Below, piece by piece: positions 17,612 through 26,667 of a stretch of DNA of 64,000 bases. The notes beneath the pieces are model-generated. The model was not told the origin of the DNA and did no database searches. It was given only the letters and a program-made list of their open reading frames with translations. Position 1 is the stretch's first letter. Each line of letters opens with the position of its first letter. The stretch is taken from the NCBI RefSeq assembly GCF_016865585.1, contig NZ_JAESND010000001.1, positions 744,001 through 808,000 of the forward strand, given 5' to 3'. The DNA comes from Jeongeupia naejangsanensis. Lineage in GTDB: Bacteria; Pseudomonadota; Gammaproteobacteria; Burkholderiales; Chitinibacteraceae. Both the position numbers and the translations under genes were made by a program.

Positions 17612-17677
17612 GCATTACGGTTCAGCAGCGGCAGCGCTCGGGGTAAACTGGCGGCCTGACCGCATCGAAATCCCGCC

Positions 17678-18409
17678 ATGACCGATACCGCTGCCCCGCT
17701 CGACGCTGCCCCGATCAACGCAGATCAAGCCGAAATCGCCAAATTCTCCGCCCTTGCCCACAAATGGTGGGACAAGGACGGCGAGTTCAAGCCACTGCAC
17801 CAGATCAACCCGCTGCGCTTGCAGTTCATTACCGACCATGTCGCGCTGACTGCGCAAAAGACGATCGACGTCGGTTGCGGCGGCGGCATCCTCAGCGAGG
17901 CGCTGGCGCAATCGGGCGCGCAGGTCACCGGCATCGATCTGGCGGAAAAGTCGCTCAAGGTAGCCAAGCTGCACCTGTTCGAATCGAAGGTTTCGGTCGA
18001 CTACCGCTGTGTCGCGGTCGAAGCGCTGGCCGACGAAGTACCGGAAAGCTTCGACGTCGTCACCTGCATGGAAATGCTCGAACACGTACCGTCGCCGGCG
18101 AGCATCGTCGCCGCCTGCGCCCGACTGGCCAAGCCGGGCGGCTGGGTGTTCTTCTCGACGCTGAACCGCAATCCCAAGGCCTACGCACTGGCCGTGATCG
18201 GCGCCGAATACCTGATGGGCCTGCTGCCGCGCGGCACGCACGACTACGCCAAATTCATCAAGCCGTCCGAACTGGCGCGCATGACCCGCACCGCCGGGCT
18301 GGAAACGGTGACCGTCAGCGGTATGAGCTACAACCCGATTTCCGGCATCGCCGCCTTGTCCGACGACGCCGACGTCAACTATCTCGTCGCCTGCCGCAAG
18401 CCGCTGTAA
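17678..18409 (+). CDS. ubiG: Ubiquinone biosynthesis O-methyltransferase
   Basis: A 243-residue class I methyltransferase carrying out both O-methylations of coenzyme Q synthesis. The start is typical of UbiG ([26 protein letters not shown]). SAM motif I is [16 protein letters not shown], followed by [24 protein letters not shown]. The C-terminus carries MSYNPISG. It lies 66 bp after mtaD and 16 bp before gph on the same strand. Confidence 0.96.
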   Translation: MTDTAAPLDAAPINADQAEIAKFSALAHKWWDKDGEFKPLHQINPLRLQFITDHVALTAQKTIDVGCGGGILSEALAQSGAQVTGIDLAEKSLKVAKLHLFESKVSVDYRCVAVEALADEVPESFDVVTCMEMLEHVPSPASIVAACARLAKPGGWVFFSTLNRNPKAYALAVIGAEYLMGLLPRGTHDYAKFIKPSELARMTRTAGLETVTVSGMSYNPISGIAALSDDADVNYLVACRKPL

Positions 18410-18425
18410 CCCACTGGACACCGCC

Positions 18426-19079
18426 ATGATCCGCGCCATTCTGTTCGACCTCGACGGCACGCTCGCCGACACCGCGCCCGATCTGGGTGCCGCGCTGAAC
18501 CGCCTGCTGGTCGAGGAAGGCCGCCCCGAACAGCCGTACGATGCGATCCGGCCTCTGGCATCCCACGGCGCACGCGGGCTCATCGGACTCGGTTTCGGCG
18601 TCGGCCCGGACGACGCCAGCTTCAACGCGCTGCGCGAACGCTTCCTCGCCCACTATGCGACCGCGCTGTGTGAACACACGGTGCTGTTTGACGGCGTGGC
18701 CGAGCTGATCACCGCCATCGGCGCGCGCGGCCTGCCCTGGGGCATCGTCACCAACAAGCCGGGGCGCTTTACCGACCCGCTGGTGCGCGAGCTGCCACTG
18801 CCGGTGCAACCGGGCTGCGTCGTGTCCGGCGACACCGTCGGCGTCGCCAAGCCCGACCCGAAGCCGATGCTGCACGCTGCCGAACAGCTGGGCGTTCCGG
18901 CCGCCAGCTGCCTCTATGTTGGCGATGCCGAACGCGACATCGAGGCCGGCCGCCGGGTTGGCATGAAAACGGTGATCGCCGATTACGGCTACATCAGCGT
19001 TGACGACCAACCGACCGCCTGGGGCGCGGACCTGCGCATCGCCCATCCGCTCGACCTGCTCGCGCATTTGCCCGACTGA
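18426..19079 (+). CDS. gph: Phosphoglycolate phosphatase, HAD family
   Basis: A 217-residue HAD hydrolase. Motif I is LFDLDGTLADTAPDL (nucleophile Asp8), motif II IVTNKPGR, motif III Lys in VAKPDPKP and motif IV YVGDAERDIEAG. It dephosphorylates 2-phosphoglycolate formed during DNA repair or photorespiration-like chemistry. As the last gene of mtaD-ubiG-gph it is closed by a bidirectional terminator. In some betaproteobacteria the same protein is annotated MupP or CbbZ; the sequence alone does not exclude a MurNAc-6-phosphate role. Confidence 0.88.
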   Translation: MIRAILFDLDGTLADTAPDLGAALNRLLVEEGRPEQPYDAIRPLASHGARGLIGLGFGVGPDDASFNALRERFLAHYATALCEHTVLFDGVAELITAIGARGLPWGIVTNKPGRFTDPLVRELPLPVQPGCVVSGDTVGVAKPDPKPMLHAAEQLGVPAASCLYVGDAERDIEAGRRVGMKTVIADYGYISVDDQPTAWGADLRIAHPLDLLAHLPD

Positions 19080-19092
19080 GCCGGCTCACGAG

Positions 19093-19121
19093 AAAAAGCC
19101 CCGCATGCCGGGGCTTTTTTT
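19093..19121. terminator. Bidirectional terminator between gph and acuI
   Basis: Perfect 11-bp stem AAAAAGCCCCG (19093-19103) / CGGGGCTTTTT (19109-19119), loop CATGC, with T-runs on both strands. Confidence 0.92.
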
Positions 19122-19137
19122 CAATGGGTATGCTGGA

Positions 19138-20118
19138 TCAGCGATTTACATCGACGATGAAACGACCACGATGTCGGCCGGCAATGATGTCGGCCGCTGC
19201 GCCAAAGGTGTCGGCCAGCCCGATTTCGGTGCTGGCGCTGGCAAGCAGCGCCGGATCGATCAGCCCGGCCAGCAGGTCCCAAGCCTCCTGCCGCTGCGCC
19301 CGCGGTGCGTAGACGCTGTCGACGCCGTACAGCGTCACCCCGCGCAGAATGAACGGCGCGACGGTCGCCGGGAAATCCATCCCCCCAGCAAGGCCGCATG
19401 CCGCCACCGCGCCATCGCGGCGCACCTGTGCGCAGGCATTCGCCAGCACATGGCTGCCGACCGAATCGACGACGCCGGCCCAGCGCTCTTTCTGCAGCGG
19501 CTTGCCGGCGCCGGACAAGCCAGTCCGGTCAATCACCTCGGCTGCACCGAGCGTACGCAGGTAATCGGCCGCATCCACCTTGCCGGTGACCGCCACCACC
19601 TCGAAACCCAGCTTGGCCAGCAGCATCACCGCCACCGAACCGACACCACCGGTCGCTCCGGTCACCAGCACCGGGCCGACGCCTGGCGTGAGCCCGTGCT
19701 TCTTCAGTGCCTGCACGCACAGCATTGCCGTATAGCCGGCGGTGCCGAGTGCCATCGCATCATGCGCGCTCAGACCGGACGGCAGACGCACCAGCCCTTC
19801 GGCCGGTACCCGGGCACGTTGTGCCAGCGCCCCCCAGGTCGTCTCGCCGCAGCCCCAGCCGTTGAGGATCACCTTTTCGCCCGGTGCAAAATCGAGCGAA
19901 TCCGATTCGAGTACCGTGCCGACCGCATCGACGCCGGCCACCATCGGAAACTGCCGCACCACCGGACCACTGTCGGTCAGCGCCAGCGCATCCTTGTAAT
20001 TCAGCGTCGAATAGTCGACACGGAGCGTGACGCCGCTGGCAGGCAACCGCGCCTCGTCCAGCTCCGCCAGCTGCGCCTTGAATTCGCCGTCCCGTGTCAG
20101 ATAGACCGCCTTGAACAT
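19138..20118 (-). CDS. acuI: NADPH-dependent acrylyl-CoA reductase-like quinone oxidoreductase (YhdH/AcuI)
   Basis: The start at 20118 has GGAGAGG upstream and begins MFKAVYLTRDG; the longer frame adds 35 residues of unlikely leader. The 326-residue MDR-superfamily enzyme lacks the zinc-binding cysteines of alcohol dehydrogenases. It has the NADPH-binding VLVTGATGGVGSVAV loop, the YSTLNYKDALALT N-terminus and the NGWGCGETTWGALAQ segment that mark the YhdH/AcuI group. Members reduce toxic acryloyl-CoA to propionyl-CoA. It stands alone between the tmRNA gene and the gph terminator. Confidence 0.88.
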   Translation of the reverse strand: MFKAVYLTRDGEFKAQLAELDEARLPASGVTLRVDYSTLNYKDALALTDSGPVVRQFPMVAGVDAVGTVLESDSLDFAPGEKVILNGWGCGETTWGALAQRARVPAEGLVRLPSGLSAHDAMALGTAGYTAMLCVQALKKHGLTPGVGPVLVTGATGGVGSVAVMLLAKLGFEVVAVTGKVDAADYLRTLGAAEVIDRTGLSGAGKPLQKERWAGVVDSVGSHVLANACAQVRRDGAVAACGLAGGMDFPATVAPFILRGVTLYGVDSVYAPRAQRQEAWDLLAGLIDPALLASASTEIGLADTFGAAADIIAGRHRGRFIVDVNR

Positions 20119-20231
20119 CCGTCCTCTCCTGCAACGCCCGAACCGGGCCATGTCCAACGATAAACCGAACCGCGACGGCACGTCCTTATCCAGCGCAAGA
20201 TTTCCGCTGCGCCCTTCTTGCACAAACGCGG

Positions 20232-20237
20232 TATAAT
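20232..20237 (+). promoter_or_regulatory. -10 element of the ssrA promoter
   Basis: A perfect TATAAT lies 15 bp before the mature tmRNA end. The best -35 candidates (TTGCAC 20218-20223) have only 8-bp spacing, so the -35 box is not resolved. Confidence 0.6.
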
Positions 20238-20252
20238 CACCTCGCTACATCT

Positions 20253-20619
20253 GGGGCCGCCATGGTTTCGACGGGGGTTACAAAGCGGATGAGGGCATGC
20301 CGGGATTTCAGTCACCCCGTAAAACGCTGAAAATTCTTAGTCGCAAACGACCAAGACTACGCTCTCGCTGCTTAATCGCGCGGGACTCTGCACTACTTCT
20401 CTCATCGGGTAGGCCGGGCAACCGGCAGCAGAGTCATTTAGATGGGATCGCTTCGGCTCGGGTTACTTGAGACGGGGCTAAATCTAAGGTAACTCGCTGG
20501 TGCCAAGCCCGTCGGTTGGCGTGTCACCGGTTAAAAGTACTCAAATGAGCCAGACTACGCATGTAGATCTCTTCGTGGAGGGCTTTCGGACGCGGGTTCG
20601 ACTCCCGCCGGCTCCACCA
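20253..20619 (+). ncRNA. ssrA: tmRNA
   Basis: The 367-nt transfer-messenger RNA rescues ribosomes stalled on broken mRNA together with SmpB. The 5' GGGGCCG pairs with the 3' CGGCTCC before ACCA, and the T-arm reads GGGTTCGACTCCC. The tag frame resumes at GCA (20343) and reads ANDQDYALAA, stop TAA at 20373-20375; this matches the betaproteobacterial tag type ANDENYALAA. The one-piece form is intact. The 3' end is a favoured integration site, and a truncated integrase gene follows it. Confidence 0.97.
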
Positions 20620-20653
20620 GACACTCTTCCAAGGGCATCCGAGGAAGTACATC

Positions 20654-20688
20654 AAACCCCTGTAAAGCCTAGCTTTCAGGGGTTTTTT
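20654..20688 (+). terminator. Terminator downstream of tmRNA
   Basis: Stem AAACCCCTG (20654-20662) / CAGGGGTTT (20677-20685), extended by AAAGC/GCTTT inside, followed by a T-run. Confidence 0.8.
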
Positions 20689-20733
20689 CTTTCCAGCGCA
20701 ATCCAACTTCGTCCATGGGCAGCCAGCATTCTT

Positions 20734-20806
20734 GGGGGTACATTTGGGGGTACACCCCTTGATCATTGGGGTACCCCGAAAAATGTACCCCTAAAAACGA
20801 TACCCC
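20734..20806. repeat. Five GGGGTAC repeats upstream of integrase relic
   Basis: Two direct GGGGGTAC copies (20734-20741, 20746-20753), one palindromic GGGGTACCCC (20768-20777) and two inverted copies (GTACCCC 20785-20791, TACCCC 20801-20806) lie between the tmRNA terminator and the integrase start. Such clusters often precede P4-type integrase genes at ssrA islands and probably serve as integrase arm sites or an autoregulatory operator. They survive although the integrase itself is broken. Confidence 0.6.
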
Positions 20807-20808
20807 TC

Positions 20809-21201
20809 ATGGCACGCCCAACCAAACCGTTGACCGATACCGAATGCAGGAATGCAAAGCCGGCGGACAAAGACCGAAAACTGTTTGATGGCGGCGGGCT
20901 GTTCCTCCTGATCCGCCCGACCGGGAGCAAGCTCTGGCGCCTGAAGTACACACGCCCGACTGGCTCCGAGTCGCTGCTATCGTTCGGCGCCTATCCAGAA
21001 CTCTCCCTGACCGCTGCACGCACCCAGCGGGATGAAGTTCGCGCATTGCTCACCAAAGGCATAGATCCGCAGGTATAGCGGCAGCAGGATAGGGAAGCCG
21101 CTGCACTTTCTGCTGAAAACTCGTTTGAAGCGGTCGCCCGGGCATGGTTTGCAAAATTCATGACCGGCAAATCAGCAGGCTCGACCACCTGCCATGTATG
21201 A
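20809..21201 (+). pseudogene. P4-type tyrosine integrase, 5' fragment with nonsense codon
   Basis: From ATG 20809 the frame reads MARPTKPLTDTECRNAKPAD, then LFDGGGLFLLIRPTGSKLWR and SFGAYPELSLTAARTQRDEVR. This is the N-terminal arm-binding domain (DUF4102 type) of P4-like integrases. A TAG at 21076-21078 interrupts it where the family normally has an acidic residue after IDPQV. The same frame then continues with REAAALSAENSFEAVARAWFAKF, clearly integrase, until a TGA at 21199. The core-binding and catalytic domains are gone. Its position just after ssrA marks the left edge of an old island. Confidence 0.88.
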
Positions 21202-21503
21202 ACGCTGGCTCTCTCTCGCCATGGCCCTCTTCTCCTCCCTACTCGTCACCGGCATCGCCTGATTTGGTTGCAGGTACATCAGCCCTCTAGCGACACCATC
21301 CGCTCTCCGCACCGACCTCGTGGCAGGCTAAGGCATCCCAATCCGCCTCGCTCTGCCCTATTCCGATGCCACGGAGCACGCGCCAGCCAATGGCCACCTC
21401 AGCGGAACAAATCATTTCGCATGGGCCACCTTATTTGCTTACTTTAAACAAAAGCTTCATATAAAATCACCCGCAAATTTCTTTCTATTTTGTGCAGGTT
21501 GCC
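21202..21503. other. Gene-free junction between integrase relic and vgrG
   Basis: No intact gene. The integrase homology stops near 21170-21200, so the deletion end point lies about here. The last 80 bases turn AT-rich and hold a possible vgrG promoter: TTGCTT (21435-21440) and TATAAA (21460-21465), with a long 19-base spacer. Confidence 0.45.
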
Positions 21504-24242
21504 ATGCAACTGGACCAGATGCTGGCAGCCTTCGCCAGTGCATTTAATCAAGATCGTCGGCTACTTTCTTTGCAGCTTGGCGACGATGGATTGTTTGGCG
21601 AGCGGCTGTTACCGCAGACGCTGAGAGCCGACGAAGCGCTGTCCAAGCCGTACCGCTACGAACTCGAGTGCCTGTCGCCTGATGCAGACATTGAGCTCAA
21701 AACGCTACTGGGCCTGCCGGCCGAGCTAGGCATCGAGACTGCCGACGGCGGCAGCGTGGTGCGTACCGGCATCGTCACCGCTGCACGATCCTTGGGGTCG
21801 GATGGCGGCTTTGCCCGCTACGGTCTGACCATCGAGCCGCCGCTGGCCCTGTTGCAACATCGCCGAACCAGCCGGGTCCATCAGGACCTGAACGTTCCGG
21901 ACATTGTCAAAGCGATCATCGCCGAGCACGCGGCCAGTAATCCGGTCTTCCAGTCGCACTTCGCGGTCGAGTTCGAACTCAGCCAGACCTACGCACCCCG
22001 GAGCTATTGCCTGCAGTACCGCGAGAGCGACCTCGACCTCATCCAGCGATTACTGAATGAAGAGGGACTGAGCTACCGTTTCGTTCACGAGGGCGGCGAA
22101 ACACCCAAGGTCACAATGCGGATGTTCGACGATGCCTATGCGTTGCCGCAACTGGCGCAAGCCAGCATCCGTTTTCACCGCGCCGATGCCACTGAAGAAG
22201 ACGATACCCTCACGGCATGGCACAGCCGTCGCCAGCTCGGCAGCAACAAAGTCAGCCTGACCAGCTTCGATTACAAGCCGACCCGGACACAGGATGCCGG
22301 CGACGGTAGCCGGACCGAGCAAGGTAACGGCTCGCAAGCTGAAGCCAGTTTGGAAGACTACGATGCACCGGGCCTGTATTACGGCGATCCGGAGCAGCTG
22401 CAGCGCTACGCTCAATTGCGCCAGCAGGCCCACGACCTGAACAAGAAGGGCTTTAGCGGCGAAGGCACGGTACGCGGTCTGGAACCCGGCCAGTGGTTCA
22501 CGCTGACCGACCACCCTGCACATGACTTGGATGCACCGGAAGACCGTGAATTCACCGTCACCGGGTTGCGTTTCACTGCCAACAACAACCTGCCGACCGA
22601 CCTGAGCCGTTTGCTGTCGTCACTGCAGGGGGCGAATCAAGACAACCAGGCAAAACCGTTTACTGCCCAGTTCGACGCCCAGCGTCGCGGGATTCCGCTC
22701 ACACCGGCCTACGCCCATACCAACGCAGCCAAACCGACCAGCCTTGGCAAGCAAACCGCGACGGTGGTCGGCCCCGGTGACGGTGAAGTGCACACCGACG
22801 AACTCGGCCGCATCAAGGTGCAGTTCCACTGGCAACGGACTCAGGAACACCCCGAGTACGGCGCCAATCTCGACGACAAGTCGTCCTGCTGGCTGCGCGT
22901 CGCCATGCCCTCGGCCGGTGCCGGCTGGGGCCACCAGTTCATCCCTCGCGTCGGTCAGGAAGTGCTGGTCGACTTCCTTGAAGGTGACATCGACCGGCCG
23001 CTGGTCACCGGCGTCGTCTACAACGGCAGCCACCCGGTGCCGGCGTTCAGCGGCGCCGGCTCACTGCCGGCCAACAAGACCCTCTCCGGCATCAAGACCA
23101 AGGAACACGGTGGCGGTCAGTACGGCGAACTGCTGTTTGACGACACCCAGGGCGAAGTCCGCACCAAGCTCAGTTCCGAACACGGCAAGACCCAGCTCAA
23201 CCAGGGCTTCCTGATCCACCCGCGCTCCGACGGCAAGGGCACACCTAGAGGCGAAGGTTTCGAACTCAGAACCGACCGGCACGGCGTGATCCGCGCCGCC
23301 AACGGCCTGCTGATCACGTCTGAGGCCGCCAATGGCGCCGGCGGCAACCAGCTCGACCGCAGTCAGGCGCAATCGCAACTCGACGCCGCATTCGAGCTCG
23401 CCAGCAGCCTCGGCGACGTCGCCACCCATCAGCTCGCCGACACGGTCGAAACCGGCCCGGAAACGATCAAGGACAACGCCAAGGCCGCCAAGACCCAGCA
23501 AGGCCACCTGCATCACCTGAAGGAAGCGCTGGAGAGCTGGGCCAACGGCACGAACACATCAAAGGACGCAAAAGGCGACCAGGCCGGCCAGCAAGCCCTG
23601 ATCGTCGTCAGCGCCCCGGCCGGCCTCGCCCAGACCACGCCCAACAGCCAGGCGATCGCCGCCGGCAGCAACCTCGACCTGATCGCCCAGCGCGACACCC
23701 AGCAGACCTCGGGCCGACGGTGGATTCACAACGTCGGCGAACACATCAGCCTGTTCGTCAGCGGCGTCAAAGACCAGATCGCGCTGAAGCTGATTGCCGC
23801 CAAGGGCAAGGTGTACTTGCAAGCACAAGCCGACAACATCGACATCAATGCGGCCAAGGATATCCAGCAGACGGCGAATCAGAAAATTACGGTAAATGCC
23901 GGTCAGGAAATCCTGCTGACCGCCGGAGGCGGCTACATCCGGCTCAAAGGCGGCAACATCGAGATCCACTGTCCTGGGAAGATCGATGTAAAGGGTGCAA
24001 GCCACAGCTTCGACGGTCCTGCATCGCTGAACAGTGCATTACCGTCCGCCCCGCCACCAAAGGAACGCTACCACGAGCAGTTCGTCGTGACCGACAAGCA
24101 CTCCGGCCTGCCCATGGTGCACACGCCGTACCGCATCGAAACGGCAGACGGCAAGGTATTCCATGGCGTAACCGACGGGGAAGGCAGAACCAGCCGCATC
24201 CATACCGCATCCGCTCAGCAACTGAAGCTCTTCCTGGATTGA
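21504..24242 (+). CDS. vgrG: Type VI secretion spike protein VgrG with C-terminal TTR-like extension
   Basis: The 912-residue protein forms the puncturing tip of the T6SS tail. The N-terminal gp27-like part carries YRYELECLSPD and YCLQYRESDLDLIQRLLNEEGLSYRF; the gp5-like OB region carries VVGPGDGEVHTDELGRIKVQFHW and CWLRVAMPSAGAGWGHQFIPRVGQEV. A DUF2345-type beta-helix follows (GGGYIRLKGGNIEIHCPGKIDVKG). The last 60 residues (HEQFVVTDKHSGLPMVHTPYRI..) look like the transthyretin-like domain that loads cargo effectors. A GTG four codons upstream (21492) is an alternative start. The next gene begins 4 bp downstream, as expected for a cargo effector. No other T6SS core gene is present. Confidence 0.95.
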   Translation: MQLDQMLAAFASAFNQDRRLLSLQLGDDGLFGERLLPQTLRADEALSKPYRYELECLSPDADIELKTLLGLPAELGIETADGGSVVRTGIVTAARSLGSDGGFARYGLTIEPPLALLQHRRTSRVHQDLNVPDIVKAIIAEHAASNPVFQSHFAVEFELSQTYAPRSYCLQYRESDLDLIQRLLNEEGLSYRFVHEGGETPKVTMRMFDDAYALPQLAQASIRFHRADATEEDDTLTAWHSRRQLGSNKVSLTSFDYKPTRTQDAGDGSRTEQGNGSQAEASLEDYDAPGLYYGDPEQLQRYAQLRQQAHDLNKKGFSGEGTVRGLEPGQWFTLTDHPAHDLDAPEDREFTVTGLRFTANNNLPTDLSRLLSSLQGANQDNQAKPFTAQFDAQRRGIPLTPAYAHTNAAKPTSLGKQTATVVGPGDGEVHTDELGRIKVQFHWQRTQEHPEYGANLDDKSSCWLRVAMPSAGAGWGHQFIPRVGQEVLVDFLEGDIDRPLVTGVVYNGSHPVPAFSGAGSLPANKTLSGIKTKEHGGGQYGELLFDDTQGEVRTKLSSEHGKTQLNQGFLIHPRSDGKGTPRGEGFELRTDRHGVIRAANGLLITSEAANGAGGNQLDRSQAQSQLDAAFELASSLGDVATHQLADTVETGPETIKDNAKAAKTQQGHLHHLKEALESWANGTNTSKDAKGDQAGQQALIVVSAPAGLAQTTPNSQAIAAGSNLDLIAQRDTQQTSGRRWIHNVGEHISLFVSGVKDQIALKLIAAKGKVYLQAQADNIDINAAKDIQQTANQKITVNAGQEILLTAGGGYIRLKGGNIEIHCPGKIDVKGASHSFDGPASLNSALPSAPPPKERYHEQFVVTDKHSGLPMVHTPYRIETADGKVFHGVTDGEGRTSRIHTASAQQLKLFLD

Positions 24243-24246
24243 TCCG

Positions 24247-26631
24247 ATGGCATATCAGCGCTCCACTACTTCCACGCCCCCTGCCGATCAATCCAGCCAG
24301 CCTGTCACCGATGGCAACACCAATCCTCGCCCGGACTCCGTGGTCGCGACCCAGGCTGAACAAGTGCTGCTATTTCTTCGTCCCGAAACGGGCGAAGTGA
24401 TTGGAGTACCTCCACCAGATACCGCCGAGCTGCGCATTCACTATCACCGCTGGAGTGAGCTGGTACGCGACTACCACAACGCAAACGCGCTGCTGTTCGA
24501 CTGTGAAGAGCGCCTCCAGGTCCTGGCAGCTGCCGAAGCCAACAACGAAGTACTGCCCCCCGGCATCAAGGACGAAGCGGACAGCAACTGGAAGTTCGCA
24601 GTGAAGTGGCGTGATGAAGCCAACCAGAAACTGCGTGAAGAGATGAAACCGCTCGCCAGCACTGCCGGCTCCGGTAAAAAACTGGTGGAACTGATTCCGC
24701 TGATGAGCAACGAAGGCGACAAACCGTACGCCGTAACCAAGAAGAATGAAGGCCCGAAGTTCGACGCAGGCAAGGCCAAGCAGTCTTGGGGCGTTTCTGC
24801 CGGTGCCGGGTTGAAAGACCACTACAAGTATCCCAAGGACCTGCCTGAAAAGCTCATCTATGTTCGTTCAGACCGACTCAAGGAAGGCTGGCCCAAGTTC
24901 AAGGAAGCCGAGAAGACCAAGTGGGACGAAGTCTACAAAAAGGACGCCAACGGCAAGCGCAAGCTCGATGAGGCCAAGCTGAAGAAGTACACACGCGAAC
25001 AGGTCAAGCAGATCAAGATCAACAGCAAGGACTTCGTCAAGATCGACTACGAAAAGTGCGACAGCATCCTTGGCGATTGGGGAAGGAAGTGGAACGAAGA
25101 CCATACGGTCAAGCACTCGGCCAGTGTGACCGTTGGCGGAAAGCAAGTTGCCGACATTGACCTTAGCGCCCAGGCTGCGCTGATGCGCTATCTGTATGGT
25201 GGCAGCCTGAACGCGACGTTTGACCCGTTCAATACCGGCGTATCGTTCAAGGCCGAGGGCAAGGCCGAAATCTCGCTCGCCGAAGCCAAGGCGGCCGCGG
25301 ACCTGTACTTGCCTGCCCGCGACGGCATCCTGATGTGTCTGTATGACCTGGAGGGCAAAGAGTACCCGCTGGGTGCGATCCGGCTTCAGATCGGCGCAGC
25401 CCTATCCGGTGTTGTCGGCGCCAGCATTGCGGCCGAGGTGTCGCTTGGCGTCGAAATGAAGGACAAGGAACTCCCGAAGGCCAAGGGCAAGCCCGGGGGC
25501 AAGAACAAGAAGCGCGCCAAGAAAATGAACGTCTCGCCGACGGAACCGACCAACGTCGCAGGCGCTGATGCCGAACTGAACGCGTTTGCCGGCGCCAAGG
25601 CTGATGTCGAACTCAAGGGCGCGATGCAATGGCGCAATCCGGAGTCCAAGGAGAAAACCTTCGAGGCCTTGGCCACTATTGCACCCGCTGCAGGTGCACA
25701 AGCCGGGATTGGCGCATCAGCCAAGTTCACGGTGCAGTATGCTGATGGTTTGTTCAAGATCACGGCCCACGCCAGCCTGTGCATCGGTCTTGGTGCGGAA
25801 GGTGCAATCTCGCTTGAAGTGAATGCGGTGCAATTGGCATCCTTCATGATCTGGTTCAACTATCAGCTGTACCACGCCAATTATCGAAGCGTCGAGATCA
25901 TTGCCAACACTGCGTTCCGGGCCGCCCAGGACATGACTTTCCTGGCAATACAGACCGGCCAGGATATCTCCAAATTTTTGGGGCAAGCAAACCGGGAGCT
26001 TAGCGAACGAGTGACTGCCACTGCGGCGGCACTGGAGAAAGCCGAGGCGCGCCAAAAACTGGCAAAACGAATCCTGGCAACGCCGTTTGCATTGAAGCAC
26101 TGCCCCCCCGAAACCCGTGGCATGCTGATCTATCAACTATCACGCCACGGTTCAGCCGATGCAGTGGTTACCGGTGGCGGTGTGGGTGACAGGTATCTAT
26201 CGACTCAGCGCAAAGCGATTCTGCATGTGCTTCGCCAAGCACAAACCAAGGCAGATATTGACAATATCATCCAGCACATCGGGCCGCGTGGCGAAAAAGG
26301 CAGCTTCGATAACAAACTGGCCAGCCTGAAAGCCTTCTTCAAGCTGGAGTTCGTTGGGAACCTGGAGGTGCCGCTCATAGAAAGTCACTATGACGATCAG
26401 TTTCGCGAGCACTATGAATCGCTTCCCGGCAAAGGGATGGGAGACGGCAAACTCGCGCAGCTGGGCGGTGATTTCGGCGAATGGTACGACGGCGTTTATG
26501 CCAGCCTGAAGGATGAGCCTACGCGTGGCCTACCCATGGTCGCCAACAACACGACTGAATACAAAGTTCAGCGGCTGCAGGAAGATCACCCGCTATTTGC
26601 AGCAACCGGTAGCAATGCGTACTACGCATGA
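24247..26631 (+). CDS. Putative T6SS cargo effector of unknown activity
   Basis: A 794-residue protein directly downstream of vgrG, with no signal peptide and no PAAR motif, so it is probably delivered through the VgrG C-terminal domain. The N-terminal third (to about residue 290) is charged and helical, with LFLRPETGEVIGVPPPDTAEL and many Lys/Glu residues. The middle (about 350-540) is unusually rich in Gly/Ala with alternating strands: IGAALSGVVGASIAAEV, AELNAFAGAKADVELKGA and AHASLCIGLGAEGAISLEVNA. It is split by a lysine-rich linker near residue 415. The C-terminal part is helical and ends in EDHPLFAATGSNAYYA. No lipase, nuclease or amidase motif is visible. The Gly/Ala region would suit membrane insertion, but this is inference. 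Confidence 0.7.
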   Translation: MAYQRSTTSTPPADQSSQPVTDGNTNPRPDSVVATQAEQVLLFLRPETGEVIGVPPPDTAELRIHYHRWSELVRDYHNANALLFDCEERLQVLAAAEANNEVLPPGIKDEADSNWKFAVKWRDEANQKLREEMKPLASTAGSGKKLVELIPLMSNEGDKPYAVTKKNEGPKFDAGKAKQSWGVSAGAGLKDHYKYPKDLPEKLIYVRSDRLKEGWPKFKEAEKTKWDEVYKKDANGKRKLDEAKLKKYTREQVKQIKINSKDFVKIDYEKCDSILGDWGRKWNEDHTVKHSASVTVGGKQVADIDLSAQAALMRYLYGGSLNATFDPFNTGVSFKAEGKAEISLAEAKAAADLYLPARDGILMCLYDLEGKEYPLGAIRLQIGAALSGVVGASIAAEVSLGVEMKDKELPKAKGKPGGKNKKRAKKMNVSPTEPTNVAGADAELNAFAGAKADVELKGAMQWRNPESKEKTFEALATIAPAAGAQAGIGASAKFTVQYADGLFKITAHASLCIGLGAEGAISLEVNAVQLASFMIWFNYQLYHANYRSVEIIANTAFRAAQDMTFLAIQTGQDISKFLGQANRELSERVTATAAALEKAEARQKLAKRILATPFALKHCPPETRGMLIYQLSRHGSADAVVTGGGVGDRYLSTQRKAILHVLRQAQTKADIDNIIQHIGPRGEKGSFDNKLASLKAFFKLEFVGNLEVPLIESHYDDQFREHYESLPGKGMGDGKLAQLGGDFGEWYDGVYASLKDEPTRGLPMVANNTTEYKVQRLQEDHPLFAATGSNAYYA

Positions 26632-26667
26632 TTCAAAGCGGAAATCGCATCCACTTTGCCCGCTCGC

